Source: an uncultured Bacteroidota bacterium
GTDB lineage: Bacteria; Bacteroidota; Bacteroidia; AKYH767-A; JABDAW01
Assembly (NCBI GenBank): GCA_903844645.1
Contig: CAIMUP010000014.1
Location: 31,760 to 95,759 of the forward strand
Length of the DNA stretch: 64,000 bases
Direction: 5' to 3'
How positions within the stretch are numbered: position 1 is the stretch's first letter; every line of letters begins with the position of its first letter. Below are positions 26,801 through 38,418 of the stretch, one piece after another. The notes below the pieces were generated by a model. It was not told where the DNA came from and did no database searches. It worked only from the letters and a program-made list of their open reading frames with translations. Position numbers and translations under genes: made by a program.

Positions 26801-27919
26801 ATGAACATAGCCGTAAATACCCGCCTGCTGATGAAAGACCGCCTCGAAGGGATCGGTTCGGTAATTTATAACACCATGAAACGAATTACGGTCGCGCATC
26901 CCGAACATCATTTCTTCTTTTTGTTTGACCGCGATTACGACGATGAATTCCTCTTCTCCGATAATATTACCCCCCTCGTGATTAGTCCGCAGGCACGGCA
27001 TCCTATCTTGTTTTATTGGTGGTTTGAGCATTCTATTCCGAGTATTTTAAAAGCCATCAAAGCCGATATATTTATCTCCCCCGATGGCTACCTTTCGTTA
27101 TCCACGAAGGTGAAATCGTTGTCCATCATTCATGATCTTAACTTCGAGGAATACCCTGAACATTTCCCGTGGCTGATTAAACAATATTACCATTATTATT
27201 TCCCACGCTTCGCCAGGCGTGCCGACCGGATAGCGACCGTTTCCGAGTTCTCGAAAAGGGATATTAGTACCCGATACGGCGTTGATTCGGGGAAGATTGA
27301 TGTAATCTACAATGGCGTGAATGCTGCCTTCAAGCCATTAAATAATGAGGAGATTCTGGACACCAGAAACAAATATTCAGACAATGCTCCGTACTTCATT
27401 TTTGTCGGTTCTATCCAGCCGAGGAAGAACATCCGGAACCTTCTTATCGCCTTCGATTTATTCAAGGATAATTATCCGCAGCCCTTCAAACTTTTGATTG
27501 TCGGGGCGAAGAAATGGTGGACTCCGGAGGAGGCTAAAACGATTGATGCGATGAAACATGCAGGCGATGTTCATCTTACCGGTCGCGTTGCGGAGGATGA
27601 TTTGGCGAGGCTGATGGGCGGTGCATTCGCGATGACTTATGTGCCCTTTTACGAGGGTTTCGGCATCCCGATTTTGGAGGCTTTCGAGAGCGGTATTCCG
27701 GTTATTACCTCCAATGTTACGTCCATGCCGGAGGTGGCTGGCGATGCGGCATTGCTGGTCAATCCTCACGACCCGCAAAGTATTGCTGCGAGCATGATGC
27801 GGATGGTTGAAGATACTGAATTAAGGAACGATTTGATCGCCAAAGGCACCGTTCGGAAGGACGATTTCAGTTGGGATCAATCCGCCGATTTACTCTGGAA
27901 AAGCATTGCGAAGTTGTAA
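26801..27919 (+). CDS. Glycosyltransferase family 4 (GT-B)
   Basis: 372 residues from [19 protein letters not shown]. The C-terminal donor domain is clear: [18 protein letters not shown], the VGAKKWW strand, [11 protein letters not shown], then the E-x7-E motif in [20 protein letters not shown]. The N-terminal half has the acceptor domain with [15 protein letters not shown]. Enzymes of this group add a sugar to lipopolysaccharide, capsule or other glycans on the cytoplasmic side. It stands alone, so the glycan cannot be named. Confidence 0.93.
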   Translation: MNIAVNTRLLMKDRLEGIGSVIYNTMKRITVAHPEHHFFFLFDRDYDDEFLFSDNITPLVISPQARHPILFYWWFEHSIPSILKAIKADIFISPDGYLSLSTKVKSLSIIHDLNFEEYPEHFPWLIKQYYHYYFPRFARRADRIATVSEFSKRDISTRYGVDSGKIDVIYNGVNAAFKPLNNEEILDTRNKYSDNAPYFIFVGSIQPRKNIRNLLIAFDLFKDNYPQPFKLLIVGAKKWWTPEEAKTIDAMKHAGDVHLTGRVAEDDLARLMGGAFAMTYVPFYEGFGIPILEAFESGIPVITSNVTSMPEVAGDAALLVNPHDPQSIAASMMRMVEDTELRNDLIAKGTVRKDDFSWDQSADLLWKSIAKL

Positions 27920-27999
27920 TCGCCCACCCATATTCTTCTATTCCACAGCAGTCCTCGCTTAATTAATTAGGGCGTAAATAACCATTTTGAAATCGCCCC

Positions 28000-28230
28000 C
28001 CATGGCGTGGGGGGCACTTTCCACGGAGTGGGGGGCACTTTCCACGGCGTGGGGGGCACTTTCCATGGAGTTAGCGGCACTTTCCATGGAGTTAGCGGCA
28101 CTTTTCATGGAGTTAGCGGCACTTTTCACCGAGTGAGCGGCACTTCTCACGGAGTTAGCGGCACATCTCACCGAGTCAGCGGCACATCTCACGGAGTGGG
28201 AGGCACATCTCACGGAGCCAGCGGCGATTC
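28000..28230. repeat. Array 6: 11 units of 21 bp, GGCACTTTCCACGG core
   Basis: Eleven units start at 28000 and repeat every 21 bases. The array changes smoothly from GTGGGGGGCACTTT units on the left to GTTAGCGGCACTTT and GAGTxxGCGGCACATC units on the right. The ends are inverted: ATCGCC just left of the array against GGCGAT in the last unit. It lies in a convergent gap between the GT4 and heme A synthase genes, 25 bases from the latter's stop codon. Confidence 0.95.
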
Positions 28231-28255
28231 CAAAAAGCCCTCCAATCTGAATCAT

Positions 28256-29299
28256 TTATCCCCTTTCCCGCATCGAGTGCATCATATAAATGGCTGCTGT
28301 GAAGAGGAAGAATGCCCCCATTTGATGCAGCACCCCAAGCACAATCGGTACAGAATAAATCAAGGTAAAAATGCCTAAAAGGAATTGATAAACGAGGACG
28401 TAAGCGAGGTGTTTGACGGCACTTCGTTGGCGTTTCGTAAGCTCAAAACGAGTGGAGATAAACCAATACATGCCCACCAACATCACCAGCAACCAGGCAA
28501 TGGAACGATGGATGAATTGCACCCCCGCGAGGTTCTCCGTGAAGTTGCGCCAAGCCGGTTCCAGAGCGGTAATGGCAGAGGCAATCCATTCCTCCCCCAT
28601 CTTCGGGAACGTGGTATAAACCTTGCCGGCATGCAGCCCCGCAACGAAGGCTCCGAAGATGATTTGGAGTGTGATGACGGCTAAAATAAGTTTTGAGAGT
28701 TGGTAGAGAATGTTGTCCTTTTGCAGGATGGAATTTTCTTTCGAGGACGGATAAATCAAATCCAAGGCAAACCACATCGTGAACCCGAACGTGATGAAGG
28801 CGGTAATCAGGTGCATCGCGAGACGGTAATGGCTGACATGGGGATTATTCTGCAAGCCGCTATACACCATGTACCAACCCAATACGCCCTGCAAAGCCCC
28901 CAAGAAAAGCAGGAATAAAGCCCTGCGCTGCATCGCCTTATCGAACCGCTTTTTGATGATGAAATAACAGAAGGGAATGATGAACACCACCCCGATAAAC
29001 CTCCCAATAAAACGGTGGATAAACTCCCAAAAGAAGATGAACTTGAACTCCGACAAAGGCATATCGAAGTTAATCTTTTGGAACTCGGGAGTCTGCTGGT
29101 ATTTCTCGAAGGCGATGTTCCAATCCGCGTCGTTCAACGGCGGGATAGTACCCATGATCAGATTCCATTCCGTGATGGAAAGCCCGCTGCTGGTGAGGCG
29201 AGTAATCCCCCCGATAACGACCATCGCGAAGACGAGAAAACAGCCCGACAACAGCCAAACGATGATTGGTTTATTAGGATTTTCTTTTAATGAATTCAT
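28256..29299 (-). CDS. ctaA: Heme A synthase (COX15/CtaA family)
   Basis: 347 residues with eight membrane helices. The family motifs are GGITRLTSSGLSITEWNLIMG near the first helix and conserved helix histidines in EFIHRFIGR, HYRLAMHL, QFIHRSIAW and LHQMGAFF. The enzyme oxidises heme O to heme A for aa3-type cytochrome oxidases. It lies 27 bp downstream of the C1 peptidase gene on the same strand. No ctaB is nearby. Confidence 0.96.
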   Translation of the reverse strand: MNSLKENPNKPIIVWLLSGCFLVFAMVVIGGITRLTSSGLSITEWNLIMGTIPPLNDADWNIAFEKYQQTPEFQKINFDMPLSEFKFIFFWEFIHRFIGRFIGVVFIIPFCYFIIKKRFDKAMQRRALFLLFLGALQGVLGWYMVYSGLQNNPHVSHYRLAMHLITAFITFGFTMWFALDLIYPSSKENSILQKDNILYQLSKLILAVITLQIIFGAFVAGLHAGKVYTTFPKMGEEWIASAITALEPAWRNFTENLAGVQFIHRSIAWLLVMLVGMYWFISTRFELTKRQRSAVKHLAYVLVYQFLLGIFTLIYSVPIVLGVLHQMGAFFLFTAAIYMMHSMRERG

Positions 29300-29326
29300 C
29301 TCGAGCCGAGAGATAGTAGGAGCGGA

Positions 29327-30472
29327 TTATTTCATCCCGATTTTCTTCGCGATCTCCTTAGGAACGGCGTTTTTATTCACCAAGATGCAGGTCGTTTTCA
29401 GTTGGAAGTATGCTTCGGAAACGAATAAATATCCTTTCAAATCATTCTTTTCCGTGCCCCAAGAATTCTTCACCAAGAAATAGGGAGTCCCCGCCTGATC
29501 TTTCGCGCTACCTATAATATGCATGCCGTGATCATCGGTGGTGGAGAGATTATCGAACGCTTTTTGGCGCATATCCTGGGTTATCACCATTTGCTTGACG
29601 GGGTAATTAAAGATAGAATCCTGCATTTTCTTGCTCATATCCTCCCACAAAGTATCCGTCCAGATGGCGACGCCGTTCTTGAAAGAGAAGGTTTTCTCGC
29701 TCATATCGGTAGCCCATTCAATGGAAAAACCTTTCTCGACACTGCTTTTGGCGACCTCTGTAAATTCATCGAGGGGGAGGTTATACACGGAGCCGTTATC
29801 CCAATTATCGGATATTTCGATGATAAACGGTTTATAAAAAGGATGATGCGTAAAGGAGCTGAATTCAATATAGTCATCGGGGTTGATACCGATAAATTGG
29901 GCGAAGGAAAGGGGGGTATAATTCTTACCATCATACATAAAATTATCGGGGCGTTTGCCGAGGTACGCATCTAATATCCCATTAAAACCGGCGAGCCAAT
30001 GTTCGCTTAATTTTGACTGTTTAATAACGGCATCGAGGTAGGCTTTGAGCACGGAAACCATCTCGATATGATCCGGTTTGTCGTTCGCTCCGGGATAAGC
30101 GTTTTGCGGAACGATGCCGTACTTGCGGATGGCATTCATTACGTCGTGAGGCTCGCCGCCTTCATCGAATTGGGCTTTGCCTTGGCGGCGGACAAAATTC
30201 AGGGCGCGTTCCTGGTATTCATTCCGAACAATCCACATTTCGCTCAAATCTATCTTCGGTTTGCCCATCCTGATTAGTTCGCTTTCGATGAATGATTCGG
30301 TGCTGTAAGTCCAGCAAGTACCCGATTTTCCTTGGCTTTTCACATCGGTAGCCGAAAATTCTTTCGTAACCGTGAATTCGTAATGACTGTCCTTGTGGTT
30401 GGTTTTGAAATCCTGTGCCTGGGCATTCACGATGAACAGCGCGGCGGCAATTAGTAAGGTAATTTTATACAT
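29327..30472 (-). CDS. C1 family peptidase (bleomycin hydrolase/PepC-like), exported
   Basis: 381 residues with a signal peptide (MYKITLLIAAALFIVNAQAQ). The papain-fold triad is visible: Cys in SQGKSGTCWTYS (near residue 53), His in DDHGMHIIG and Asn in VKNSWG. The layout and the insert between Cys and His match bleomycin hydrolase/aminopeptidase C of Bacteroidota, here sent to the periplasm or beyond. It is the first gene of a two-gene minus-strand unit with ctaA, although no functional link is obvious. Confidence 0.92.
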   Translation of the reverse strand: MYKITLLIAAALFIVNAQAQDFKTNHKDSHYEFTVTKEFSATDVKSQGKSGTCWTYSTESFIESELIRMGKPKIDLSEMWIVRNEYQERALNFVRRQGKAQFDEGGEPHDVMNAIRKYGIVPQNAYPGANDKPDHIEMVSVLKAYLDAVIKQSKLSEHWLAGFNGILDAYLGKRPDNFMYDGKNYTPLSFAQFIGINPDDYIEFSSFTHHPFYKPFIIEISDNWDNGSVYNLPLDEFTEVAKSSVEKGFSIEWATDMSEKTFSFKNGVAIWTDTLWEDMSKKMQDSIFNYPVKQMVITQDMRQKAFDNLSTTDDHGMHIIGSAKDQAGTPYFLVKNSWGTEKNDLKGYLFVSEAYFQLKTTCILVNKNAVPKEIAKKIGMK

Positions 30473-30706
30473 AGTATATAGTTTTTATAAGGCGCAAAGA
30501 AATAAAATTAAGCGGGAATCATTCACCCTTTTCTGGTATTTTATGTTAAATAATCTCCAAAATACCGATTTCCATGTTGCATTCAATGTTATTCACCATT
30601 AATAAATGCACGAAAATTCATTAACCCATTCCTTACCCCCGCTACCTTTATTTAATGCCTGAAAAGGGGGTATTTATGTCATTTTCTATCGTAAAATCAA
30701 AATCCC

Positions 30707-30874
30707 AACTGTCAGTTGGGGATGTCGAACTGACAGTTGGGGATGTCGAACTGACAGTTGGGGATGTCGAACTGACAGTTGGGGATGTCGAACTGACAGT
30801 TGGGGATGTCAAACTGACAGTTCGGGATGATGAACTGACAGTTCGGGATGGGGAAATGACAGATGGAGACGGGG
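30707..30874. repeat. Array 7: 8 units of 21 bp, AACTGACAGTT core
   Basis: Units start at 30707 and repeat every 21 bases. Each has the 11-bp dyad AACTGACAGTT followed by GGGGATGTCG; the last three units drift. The first unit forms ATCCCAACTG / CAGTTGGGGAT, so the left edge is itself a hairpin. The gap is divergent between the C1 peptidase gene and gyrB. Confidence 0.96.
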
Positions 30875-30954
30875 AAATCGGGGTTGTTTTGATTAAATAA
30901 AGGGGTGGGCAAAAAAGTTATTAACAATGGGGCATTCATGTCATTAATTTTTTG

Positions 30955-30962
30955 TAGATTTG
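30955..30962 (+). promoter_or_regulatory. -7 promoter element TAGATTTG of gyrB
   Basis: This matches TAnnTTTG, 71 bases before the gyrB ATG and 80 bases after array 7. Confidence 0.6.
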
Positions 30963-31023
30963 CCCGTATAGAATTTACCAACATTTCTACCTTAATAACA
31001 GATAATAAAACAAAAAATAATAA

Positions 31024-32997
<1,974 letters not shown>

Positions 32998-33020
32998 TTA
33001 ATAGAAATAATCCCAAAAGC

Positions 33021-33053
33021 AAGCCCTCCGATTCCACTTCGGAGGGCTTTTTT
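33021..33053 (+). terminator. Rho-independent terminator of gyrB
   Basis: AAGCCCTCCGA pairs with TCGGAGGGCTT around a short loop and is followed by a T-run, 24 bases after the stop codon. Confidence 0.93.
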
Positions 33054-33201
33054 ATTTTAAAATAGCCCCAATAGTTTTATTAACCTCGGAACCTGCCCAT
33101 TTATAAAAGAGAGTCGCAGCCCGAATTCCCCGAAATTTCAGGTTTTACCTTTGAAAACTGCCATTTTAAACCTAAAAATCTTCACCGGAGCAATTAATCT
33201 G

Positions 33202-33327
33202 ACCACAATAGCTACTGGCATGTCCACAATAGCTGCTGGTATGACCACAATAGCTGCTGGTATGTCCACAATAGCTGCTGGTATGACCACAATAGCTGCT
33301 GGCATGACCAGAATAGCTATTGAATCC
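33202..33327. repeat. Array 8: 6 units of 21 bp, CCACAATAGCTGCTGG core
   Basis: Six units start at 33202 and repeat every 21 bases, alternating between endings ATGA and ATGT for most of the array, which gives a weak 42-bp order. It lies between the gyrB terminator and the next plus-strand gene. Confidence 0.95.
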
Positions 33328-33417
33328 GAAATTATGACTCAAACTCCTCAAGGATTTTTCTCCCGAGAGATATGAATTAAAATCAAATCCCTCCAAAATT
33401 TCTTTATTTTACCGCCG

Positions 33418-34965
33418 ATGAATATGAATCAAAAGGCGGAAAAAGGGATGGGATTAGCGAAACGGTGGTCAGGAATTGCAACCCCGACCCTATTAATCGT
33501 CCTTTGTTTCCTCTCTCGTTTACCGCAATTAATGAGTGGCAACTTGTTATTGGATGGCGATGAAAGTATTGTCGGATTAATGGCAAAACATGTCGCTGAA
33601 GGTAAAGAATTTCCCCTCTTTTTCTATGGACAAAGCTACGGTTTTTCAGCAATTGAAAACTGTTTTGGAGCCTTCTTTTTTAAGCTCTTCGGGATGAATA
33701 CAATGGCATTAAAATTAGCCATGCTATCACTCTGGAGCATCGGTATTGTATTCTATTATAAAACCTTTTTTCTAATATCAAACAATAAAAAAACAGCACT
33801 GTTATTAACCCTGTTATTAATTTTTATTCCCCCTTGGGCGGTGTGGTCCATGAAGGCACGAGGCGGCTATCTATCGGCATTTACACTCTCTGCGATGGCT
33901 ATTTATTGGTTAATAAAATTGAAGTACAAGAGGAGTATAATCATAAGTTTTATCATCGGATTTGTTATCGGGATCATCACCCTTTCGCAACCCCTTTGGA
34001 TACCCGGATTGATACCCATTATTGTTTATTCTTTTTGGGATAAGAAAAGGATAAGGGAGGTACTTTTATTGATAGCAGGCATCGTAATTTGTATGGCATT
34101 AATCAAGGTACTAATTCCGCATAAAGATTCCGATTATTGGTCTCCCACCATCTTTTCCATTCCCCATTTAATGCAAACAATAACCGCATTACCAGAACTA
34201 TTATTCAACCATTTCGCCGGCATGATAGACCCAGGCGAAAGCACGGAAACAGGCACATTCAGCGGCATTCTATCACTTGTTTGGATAGGATTTATTTGCT
34301 TGGGAATGGGCATTCAATTGTATAGAATGTATTCCAAGAAACAGCATCCTATCGCATCGGTATTTATGCTGTCCTCCCTCCTCACGATGAGCTATATTTT
34401 TATCCTTAAAGAAGGTTTCTCATCCCGCTACCTGCTACCTTTAAGCGGTTATCTGGTATTGTGGATAGGGGTGGAATTTACATCGGTTGCAATGAATACT
34501 AAAATATTCAAAATGCTAATGAATGGAGTCCTGATTGTAGTAATTCTTCTCGGTGTATGCTCTGTATTGGAATTTAGAGATTATTCCACGCTTCCCGAAA
34601 TGCCGAATAAACAACATACCGAGCAACAAAACATAGATGAATTAACTACTTATCTCGAAACAAATAATATCCATTACGCCTACTCCCTTGACCCTTATCT
34701 TCAATGGCAAATCATGTTCTATTCCAAGGAGAAAATAACCAGCCGATACCTCTTTGAAGATGAACGCTGCCCCCTACTCCCACCTTTGGTTGATGCCGCC
34801 CTCCGCGATGGTAAACCAACAGCTATTATTGGATATATCTATGCCCTTGAAGGCTTGGAAACGATGGTAAATAAAGACAGCCTCATTCACGAAGTGAGTA
34901 CTCGTTACTTTGTTTATAAAAACCCTACCGAAGCCCAGCTCAAATCATTGAAGTTTGAGTTTTAA
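33418..34965 (+). CDS. GT-C fold membrane glycosyltransferase-like protein
   Basis: 515 residues with about ten membrane helices. The first outer loop has the acidic motif LLLDGDESIVGLMAKHVAEG, followed by FPLFFYGQSYG, as in PMT_2/GT39-type lipid-sugar-dependent transferases of bacteria. A soluble C-terminal tail (from about residue 405) contains YAYSLDPYLQWQIMFYSKE. No TPR repeats. It is the fourth GT-C type protein in the window. Its substrate is unknown, and it is not in an operon. Confidence 0.78.
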   Translation: MNMNQKAEKGMGLAKRWSGIATPTLLIVLCFLSRLPQLMSGNLLLDGDESIVGLMAKHVAEGKEFPLFFYGQSYGFSAIENCFGAFFFKLFGMNTMALKLAMLSLWSIGIVFYYKTFFLISNNKKTALLLTLLLIFIPPWAVWSMKARGGYLSAFTLSAMAIYWLIKLKYKRSIIISFIIGFVIGIITLSQPLWIPGLIPIIVYSFWDKKRIREVLLLIAGIVICMALIKVLIPHKDSDYWSPTIFSIPHLMQTITALPELLFNHFAGMIDPGESTETGTFSGILSLVWIGFICLGMGIQLYRMYSKKQHPIASVFMLSSLLTMSYIFILKEGFSSRYLLPLSGYLVLWIGVEFTSVAMNTKIFKMLMNGVLIVVILLGVCSVLEFRDYSTLPEMPNKQHTEQQNIDELTTYLETNNIHYAYSLDPYLQWQIMFYSKEKITSRYLFEDERCPLLPPLVDAALRDGKPTAIIGYIYALEGLETMVNKDSLIHEVSTRYFVYKNPTEAQLKSLKFEF

Positions 34966-34991
34966 GTTATTCCCATTTCAAATAATACTAC

Positions 34992-35021
34992 TTGTCATTA
35001 GCGTGGCATTATTTATATTTG
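34992..35021 (+). promoter_or_regulatory. Promoter of nuoG-nuoH, start codon 7 bases after the -7 element
   Basis: TTG at 34992-34994, 19 bases, then TATATTTG at 35014-35021; the ATG is at 35029. The message would have almost no leader. Confidence 0.7.
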
Positions 35022-35028
35022 CACCGCT

Positions 35029-36021
35029 ATGATAAAATTAACAATAGACGGAATCGAAGTAGAGGTTGAACCCGGAACCACTATCTTAAATGCAGCACGG
35101 AAAATAGGTGGAGAGATTGTTCCGCCTGCTATGTGCTACTATTCCAAACTGAAGGGTAGTGGTGGCAAATGCCGCACTTGCATCGTGAAGGTTGCACAAG
35201 GTTCTGCGAAGGATCCCCGCCCCATGCCGAAGCCTGTGGCATCGTGTTCTACGCCTGTCCAGGAAGGGATGGTAGTACTAAACATTACTTCTCCAGAATT
35301 GCTGGAAGCAAGGAAAGGTGTAGTAGAAATGTTATTGATTAACCACCCTCTCGACTGCCCTATTTGCGACCAAGCCGGTGAATGCGACCTGCAGAACCTG
35401 GCGTATGAACATGGTGTCGCAAAGACCCGTTACGAGGAGCCACGAAGAACATTCGAGAAGATAGATATCGGTCCTAACATTCAACTGCACATGACTCGTT
35501 GCATCCTTTGCTACCGCTGCGTTCAGACGGCAGATCAAATTACGGACAACCGCGTACATGGCGTATTAGGCAGAGGTGATACTGCCGAGATCGGTACCTA
35601 CATCGCTAATGCTATTGATAATGATTTCTCCGGTAATATGATAGACGTTTGCCCCGTAGGTGCCCTTACCGACAAGACCTTTCGCTTCAAGTCGAGGGTA
35701 TGGTATGTGGACCCCATGGATGCGCATCGCAACTGCCAAAAATGTAGTGGAAAAGTAGCCCTATGGATGCACGGTAAGACCGAAATATACCGTGTTACCG
35801 GTCGCAAAGACGAGTTCGGGGAAGTAGATGAATTTATATGCAACGAGTGCCGATTCGAGAAGAAAGATATTAACGATTGGACGATAGAAGGACCTCGTAA
35901 AATAAATAAAACATCCGTCATCTCCCAGAACCATTACGTCCTTAAAGCCCCACCACACCGCATTAACCTGAACTCCGTAGAGATGGTAAGCAAACAAATA
36001 TTAACCGAAGGAAAAGAATAA
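35029..36021 (+). CDS. nuoG: NADH-quinone oxidoreductase subunit G, short form
   Basis: 330 residues. The N-terminal [2Fe-2S] ferredoxin domain has Cys 36, 48, 51 and 73. The NADH-G motif follows with His 106 and Cys 110, 113 and 119, then a [4Fe-4S] site with Cys 158, 161, 164 and 208. The protein ends after a further Cys-rich stretch (NCQKCSGK ... CNECRF) and lacks the large molybdopterin-like domain of classical NuoG. Short NuoG is known in Bacteroidota. It passes electrons within the hydrophilic arm of complex I. nuoH follows after 3 bases. Confidence 0.93.
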   Translation: MIKLTIDGIEVEVEPGTTILNAARKIGGEIVPPAMCYYSKLKGSGGKCRTCIVKVAQGSAKDPRPMPKPVASCSTPVQEGMVVLNITSPELLEARKGVVEMLLINHPLDCPICDQAGECDLQNLAYEHGVAKTRYEEPRRTFEKIDIGPNIQLHMTRCILCYRCVQTADQITDNRVHGVLGRGDTAEIGTYIANAIDNDFSGNMIDVCPVGALTDKTFRFKSRVWYVDPMDAHRNCQKCSGKVALWMHGKTEIYRVTGRKDEFGEVDEFICNECRFEKKDINDWTIEGPRKINKTSVISQNHYVLKAPPHRINLNSVEMVSKQILTEGKE

Positions 36022-36024
36022 AAC

Positions 36025-37053
36025 ATGGACATCACAATCTTAATTTACCAGGCAATATTAGTCGTCTTTATCTTCAGCGTATCGCTTTTTGTCGCCATGT
36101 ATTCTACCTATGCCGAAAGAAAAGTAGCTGCATTCATGCAAGACCGTATCGGTCCCGACAGAGCAGGTCCATTCGGCATTCTCCAACCGCTGGCAGACGG
36201 AGTAAAGATGTTTATGAAGGAAGAGTTTATCCCCAATCCATCTGATAAATTCCTTTTTGTGGTCGGTCCATGTGTCGCCATGTTTACAGCCTGTATTTCC
36301 AGTGCCGTCATCCCTTGGGGCGACTCGCTTTCTATTAATGGGCACATTCTCTCGCTTCAGGTAGCAGACATAAATATCGGAATCCTCTATGTCTTCGGTG
36401 TCGTATCTATGGGAGTTTATGGCATCATGATAGGCGGATGGGCTTCCAATAATAAATACTCCATGATAGGAGCTATCCGCGCTTCCTCCCAGTTGATAAG
36501 TTATGAAATAAGCATGGGCTTAGCCCTCATTCCGATTGTAATGATGAGTGGCTCGATAAGCCTGAAAACCATTGTAGAGCAACAACAAGGAATCCACTGG
36601 AACGTATTCGTCCAACCCCTTTCATTCCTTATTTTCCTTATCTGCGCATTCGCCGAAACCAACCGAACACCCTTCGATTTGCCCGAGTGCGAAACCGAAC
36701 TCATCGGAGGCTTCCATACCGAATACAGCAGCATGAAGTTAGGCTTTTATCTCTTTGCTGAATACATTAATATGTTCGTTTCCTCGGCAGTAATGGCAGC
36801 CCTGTATTTCGGGGGATACAACTTCCCGTTCATTCACAGCCTCGGCTTGTCTCACAATGCCGTTACCCTGCTCGGAGTAGGATTTTTCTTCGCCAAGATA
36901 TTCGCCTTTATCTTCTTCTTTATGTGGGTACGGTGGACCATCCCCCGCTTCCGGTACGATCAATTAATGAAGCTCGGATGGAAAATCCTCATCCCCTTAG
37001 CCATCCTCAATATCCTCATTACCGGAGCCCTGATGATGATCAAAGCAAGCTAA
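36025..37053 (+). CDS. nuoH: NADH-quinone oxidoreductase subunit H
   Basis: 342 residues with eight or nine membrane helices and the family motifs AERKVAAFMQDRIGPDRAGP and FAETNRTPFDLPE(C)E. The second contains the acidic loop of the quinone chamber. NuoH joins the hydrophilic arm to the membrane arm and helps form the quinone site. It is coupled to nuoG. No other complex I gene follows; array 9 begins 310 bases later. Confidence 0.97.
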   Translation: MDITILIYQAILVVFIFSVSLFVAMYSTYAERKVAAFMQDRIGPDRAGPFGILQPLADGVKMFMKEEFIPNPSDKFLFVVGPCVAMFTACISSAVIPWGDSLSINGHILSLQVADINIGILYVFGVVSMGVYGIMIGGWASNNKYSMIGAIRASSQLISYEISMGLALIPIVMMSGSISLKTIVEQQQGIHWNVFVQPLSFLIFLICAFAETNRTPFDLPECETELIGGFHTEYSSMKLGFYLFAEYINMFVSSAVMAALYFGGYNFPFIHSLGLSHNAVTLLGVGFFFAKIFAFIFFFMWVRWTIPRFRYDQLMKLGWKILIPLAILNILITGALMMIKAS

Positions 37054-37363
37054 ATTCCCTCCCGCCCATTCCTATTTTTAATAAAATGAAGCAATGCTGT
37101 TGCCTTGGCTTGCGCTTTGGTATTTAATTAAATAAGAATCCCGTATTTCGGAATCCTTACCCCTATTTAATAAAATAATATCCTCCCCTCCCTTTCTGCC
37201 GATTTCATCAAAACCTGCGATTTCTCTGAAAACAGCAAGAATTTAGGAAAAAAATTACCTCCTTCAAATCGTTCCAAAATAGGTCTAAATTCCAAATAAC
37301 GCCACTTTTGCGAAATCCGGCAAGATTTTCCATAAAAAACAAGTGCTTTTCATGTTCAGGAAG
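37054..37363. other. Non-coding gap between nuoH and array 9
   Basis: 310 AT-rich bases. No promoter, RNA gene or strong hairpin was recognised, and nuoI or another nuo gene is not present here. Confidence 0.4.
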
Positions 37364-37592
37364 TTCGACAACGCAGTAAATAACATTATTTAGACCGTTC
37401 CCTAATTCGGCAACGCAGTAAATAACATTGTTTAGACCGTTCCCTAATTCGGCAACGCAGTAAATAACATTGTTTAGACCGTTCCCTAATTCGACAACGG
37501 GGTAAATAACATTAATTAGACCGATCCCTAATTCGGCAACGCAGTAAATAACATTATTTAGACCCATCCCTAAGTCGGCAACGCTATAAACC
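37364..37592. repeat. Array 9: 5.5 units of 42 bp
   Basis: The unit is 42 bp, twice 21, starting at 37364 and ending in a partial sixth copy. Half of the unit carries TTCGGCAACGCAGTAAATAA, the other TTTAGACCGTTCCCTAA. The dyad TAAATAACATTATTTA links the halves. Copies differ at only a few bases. Both flanking genes are on the plus strand. The minus strand is open across the array in one frame (a VAELGNGLNNVIYC-like repeat) and is judged non-coding. Confidence 0.95.
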
Positions 37593-37651
37593 ACTTATTT
37601 TATATTCTTCCCCAAAATGATACCTATATAATAGGAGTGAATTCCCACGCC

Positions 37652-37683
37652 CCCTTCTCCCTTGGAGAAGGGTTGGGGATGAG
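37652..37683. repeat. REP-like hairpin of the CCCTTCTCC...GGAGAAGGG type
   Basis: CCCTTCTCC and GGAGAAGGG form a 9-bp stem with a 3-base loop, followed by TTGGGGATGAGG. I know this pattern as a dispersed repeat in Bacteroidota genomes. A looser relative is at 57401-57434. Confidence 0.65.
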
Positions 37684-37723
37684 GCTTTATAAGAACTTCT
37701 CCCCCGATGAATGAAATTATCCC

Positions 37724-37731
37724 TATCTTCG
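37724..37731 (+). promoter_or_regulatory. -7-like element TATCTTCG just before a start codon
   Basis: One mismatch to TAnnTTTG, ending four bases before the ATG at 37736. This is another near-leaderless arrangement. Confidence 0.45.
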
Positions 37732-37735
37732 CCCC

Positions 37736-38395
37736 ATGAGACTCCCCAATATACTCCTTTCAGTAGCTGTAATAATTGCAGCATCCCTCGCCAATGCACA
37801 ACAATTGAAAGTCATCAAAGACACTGTGGATTATAAATTGATGGAGGTGGATAGTGGGTATTTCTACTCGCATGGGATAGAAAAAAAGAATGATTTTATC
37901 TTAGATACATCCATTATTAAAAAAAAGAATGGGATATTAAGATTGCCCTTATTGAATGGGAAGTTCAAAGAGTTTAAAGATTCACTAATGCTGGATACAT
38001 TCAATTGGGACAAGAAGGAATATGTGTATAGTGGTGAGAATAAAAGATTAAAATGCTACTTAGTAATAGGTAACTATTGGGAATCATCAGGATATTTTTT
38101 GATTGATAAGAATAATGGAGAAAAAGACTTTTTAAATAATATGCCTAATTATTCTCCTTCTTATATTTATTATGGATATTGCTTTTTTTATCACATGGAC
38201 GATCCAATGAAAGGAGTAGTTATTGTGGAAAATCTCAAAACAAAGAAGATTATCCGATTATTCTTAGATAAACAAGACCCTACCCATTTTAAATGGATAG
38301 ATGATTACAAATTTTTATTTAAGACCGATGTGATAGGTGGTGAAGAATATAAGGAAACAAAGGATAAGTATTTCCTTGTCGAGATAAAGAAATAA
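37736..38395 (+). CDS. Secreted protein of unknown function
   Basis: 219 residues with a signal peptide (MRLPNILLSVAVIIAASLANAQ). I do not recognise the family. The mature part is beta-rich and full of Tyr, Lys and Asp, with repeated strand-turn phrases (SGYFYSHGIEKKND, SSGYFLIDKNNGEKD), as in WD-like or beta-propeller surface proteins. No sorting domain is present. It converges with mfd, 23 bases away. Confidence 0.65.
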   Translation: MRLPNILLSVAVIIAASLANAQQLKVIKDTVDYKLMEVDSGYFYSHGIEKKNDFILDTSIIKKKNGILRLPLLNGKFKEFKDSLMLDTFNWDKKEYVYSGENKRLKCYLVIGNYWESSGYFLIDKNNGEKDFLNNMPNYSPSYIYYGYCFFYHMDDPMKGVVIVENLKTKKIIRLFLDKQDPTHFKWIDDYKFLFKTDVIGGEEYKETKDKYFLVEIKK

Positions 38396-38418
38396 ATCCA
38401 AGTCGTTTCCGATACTCT

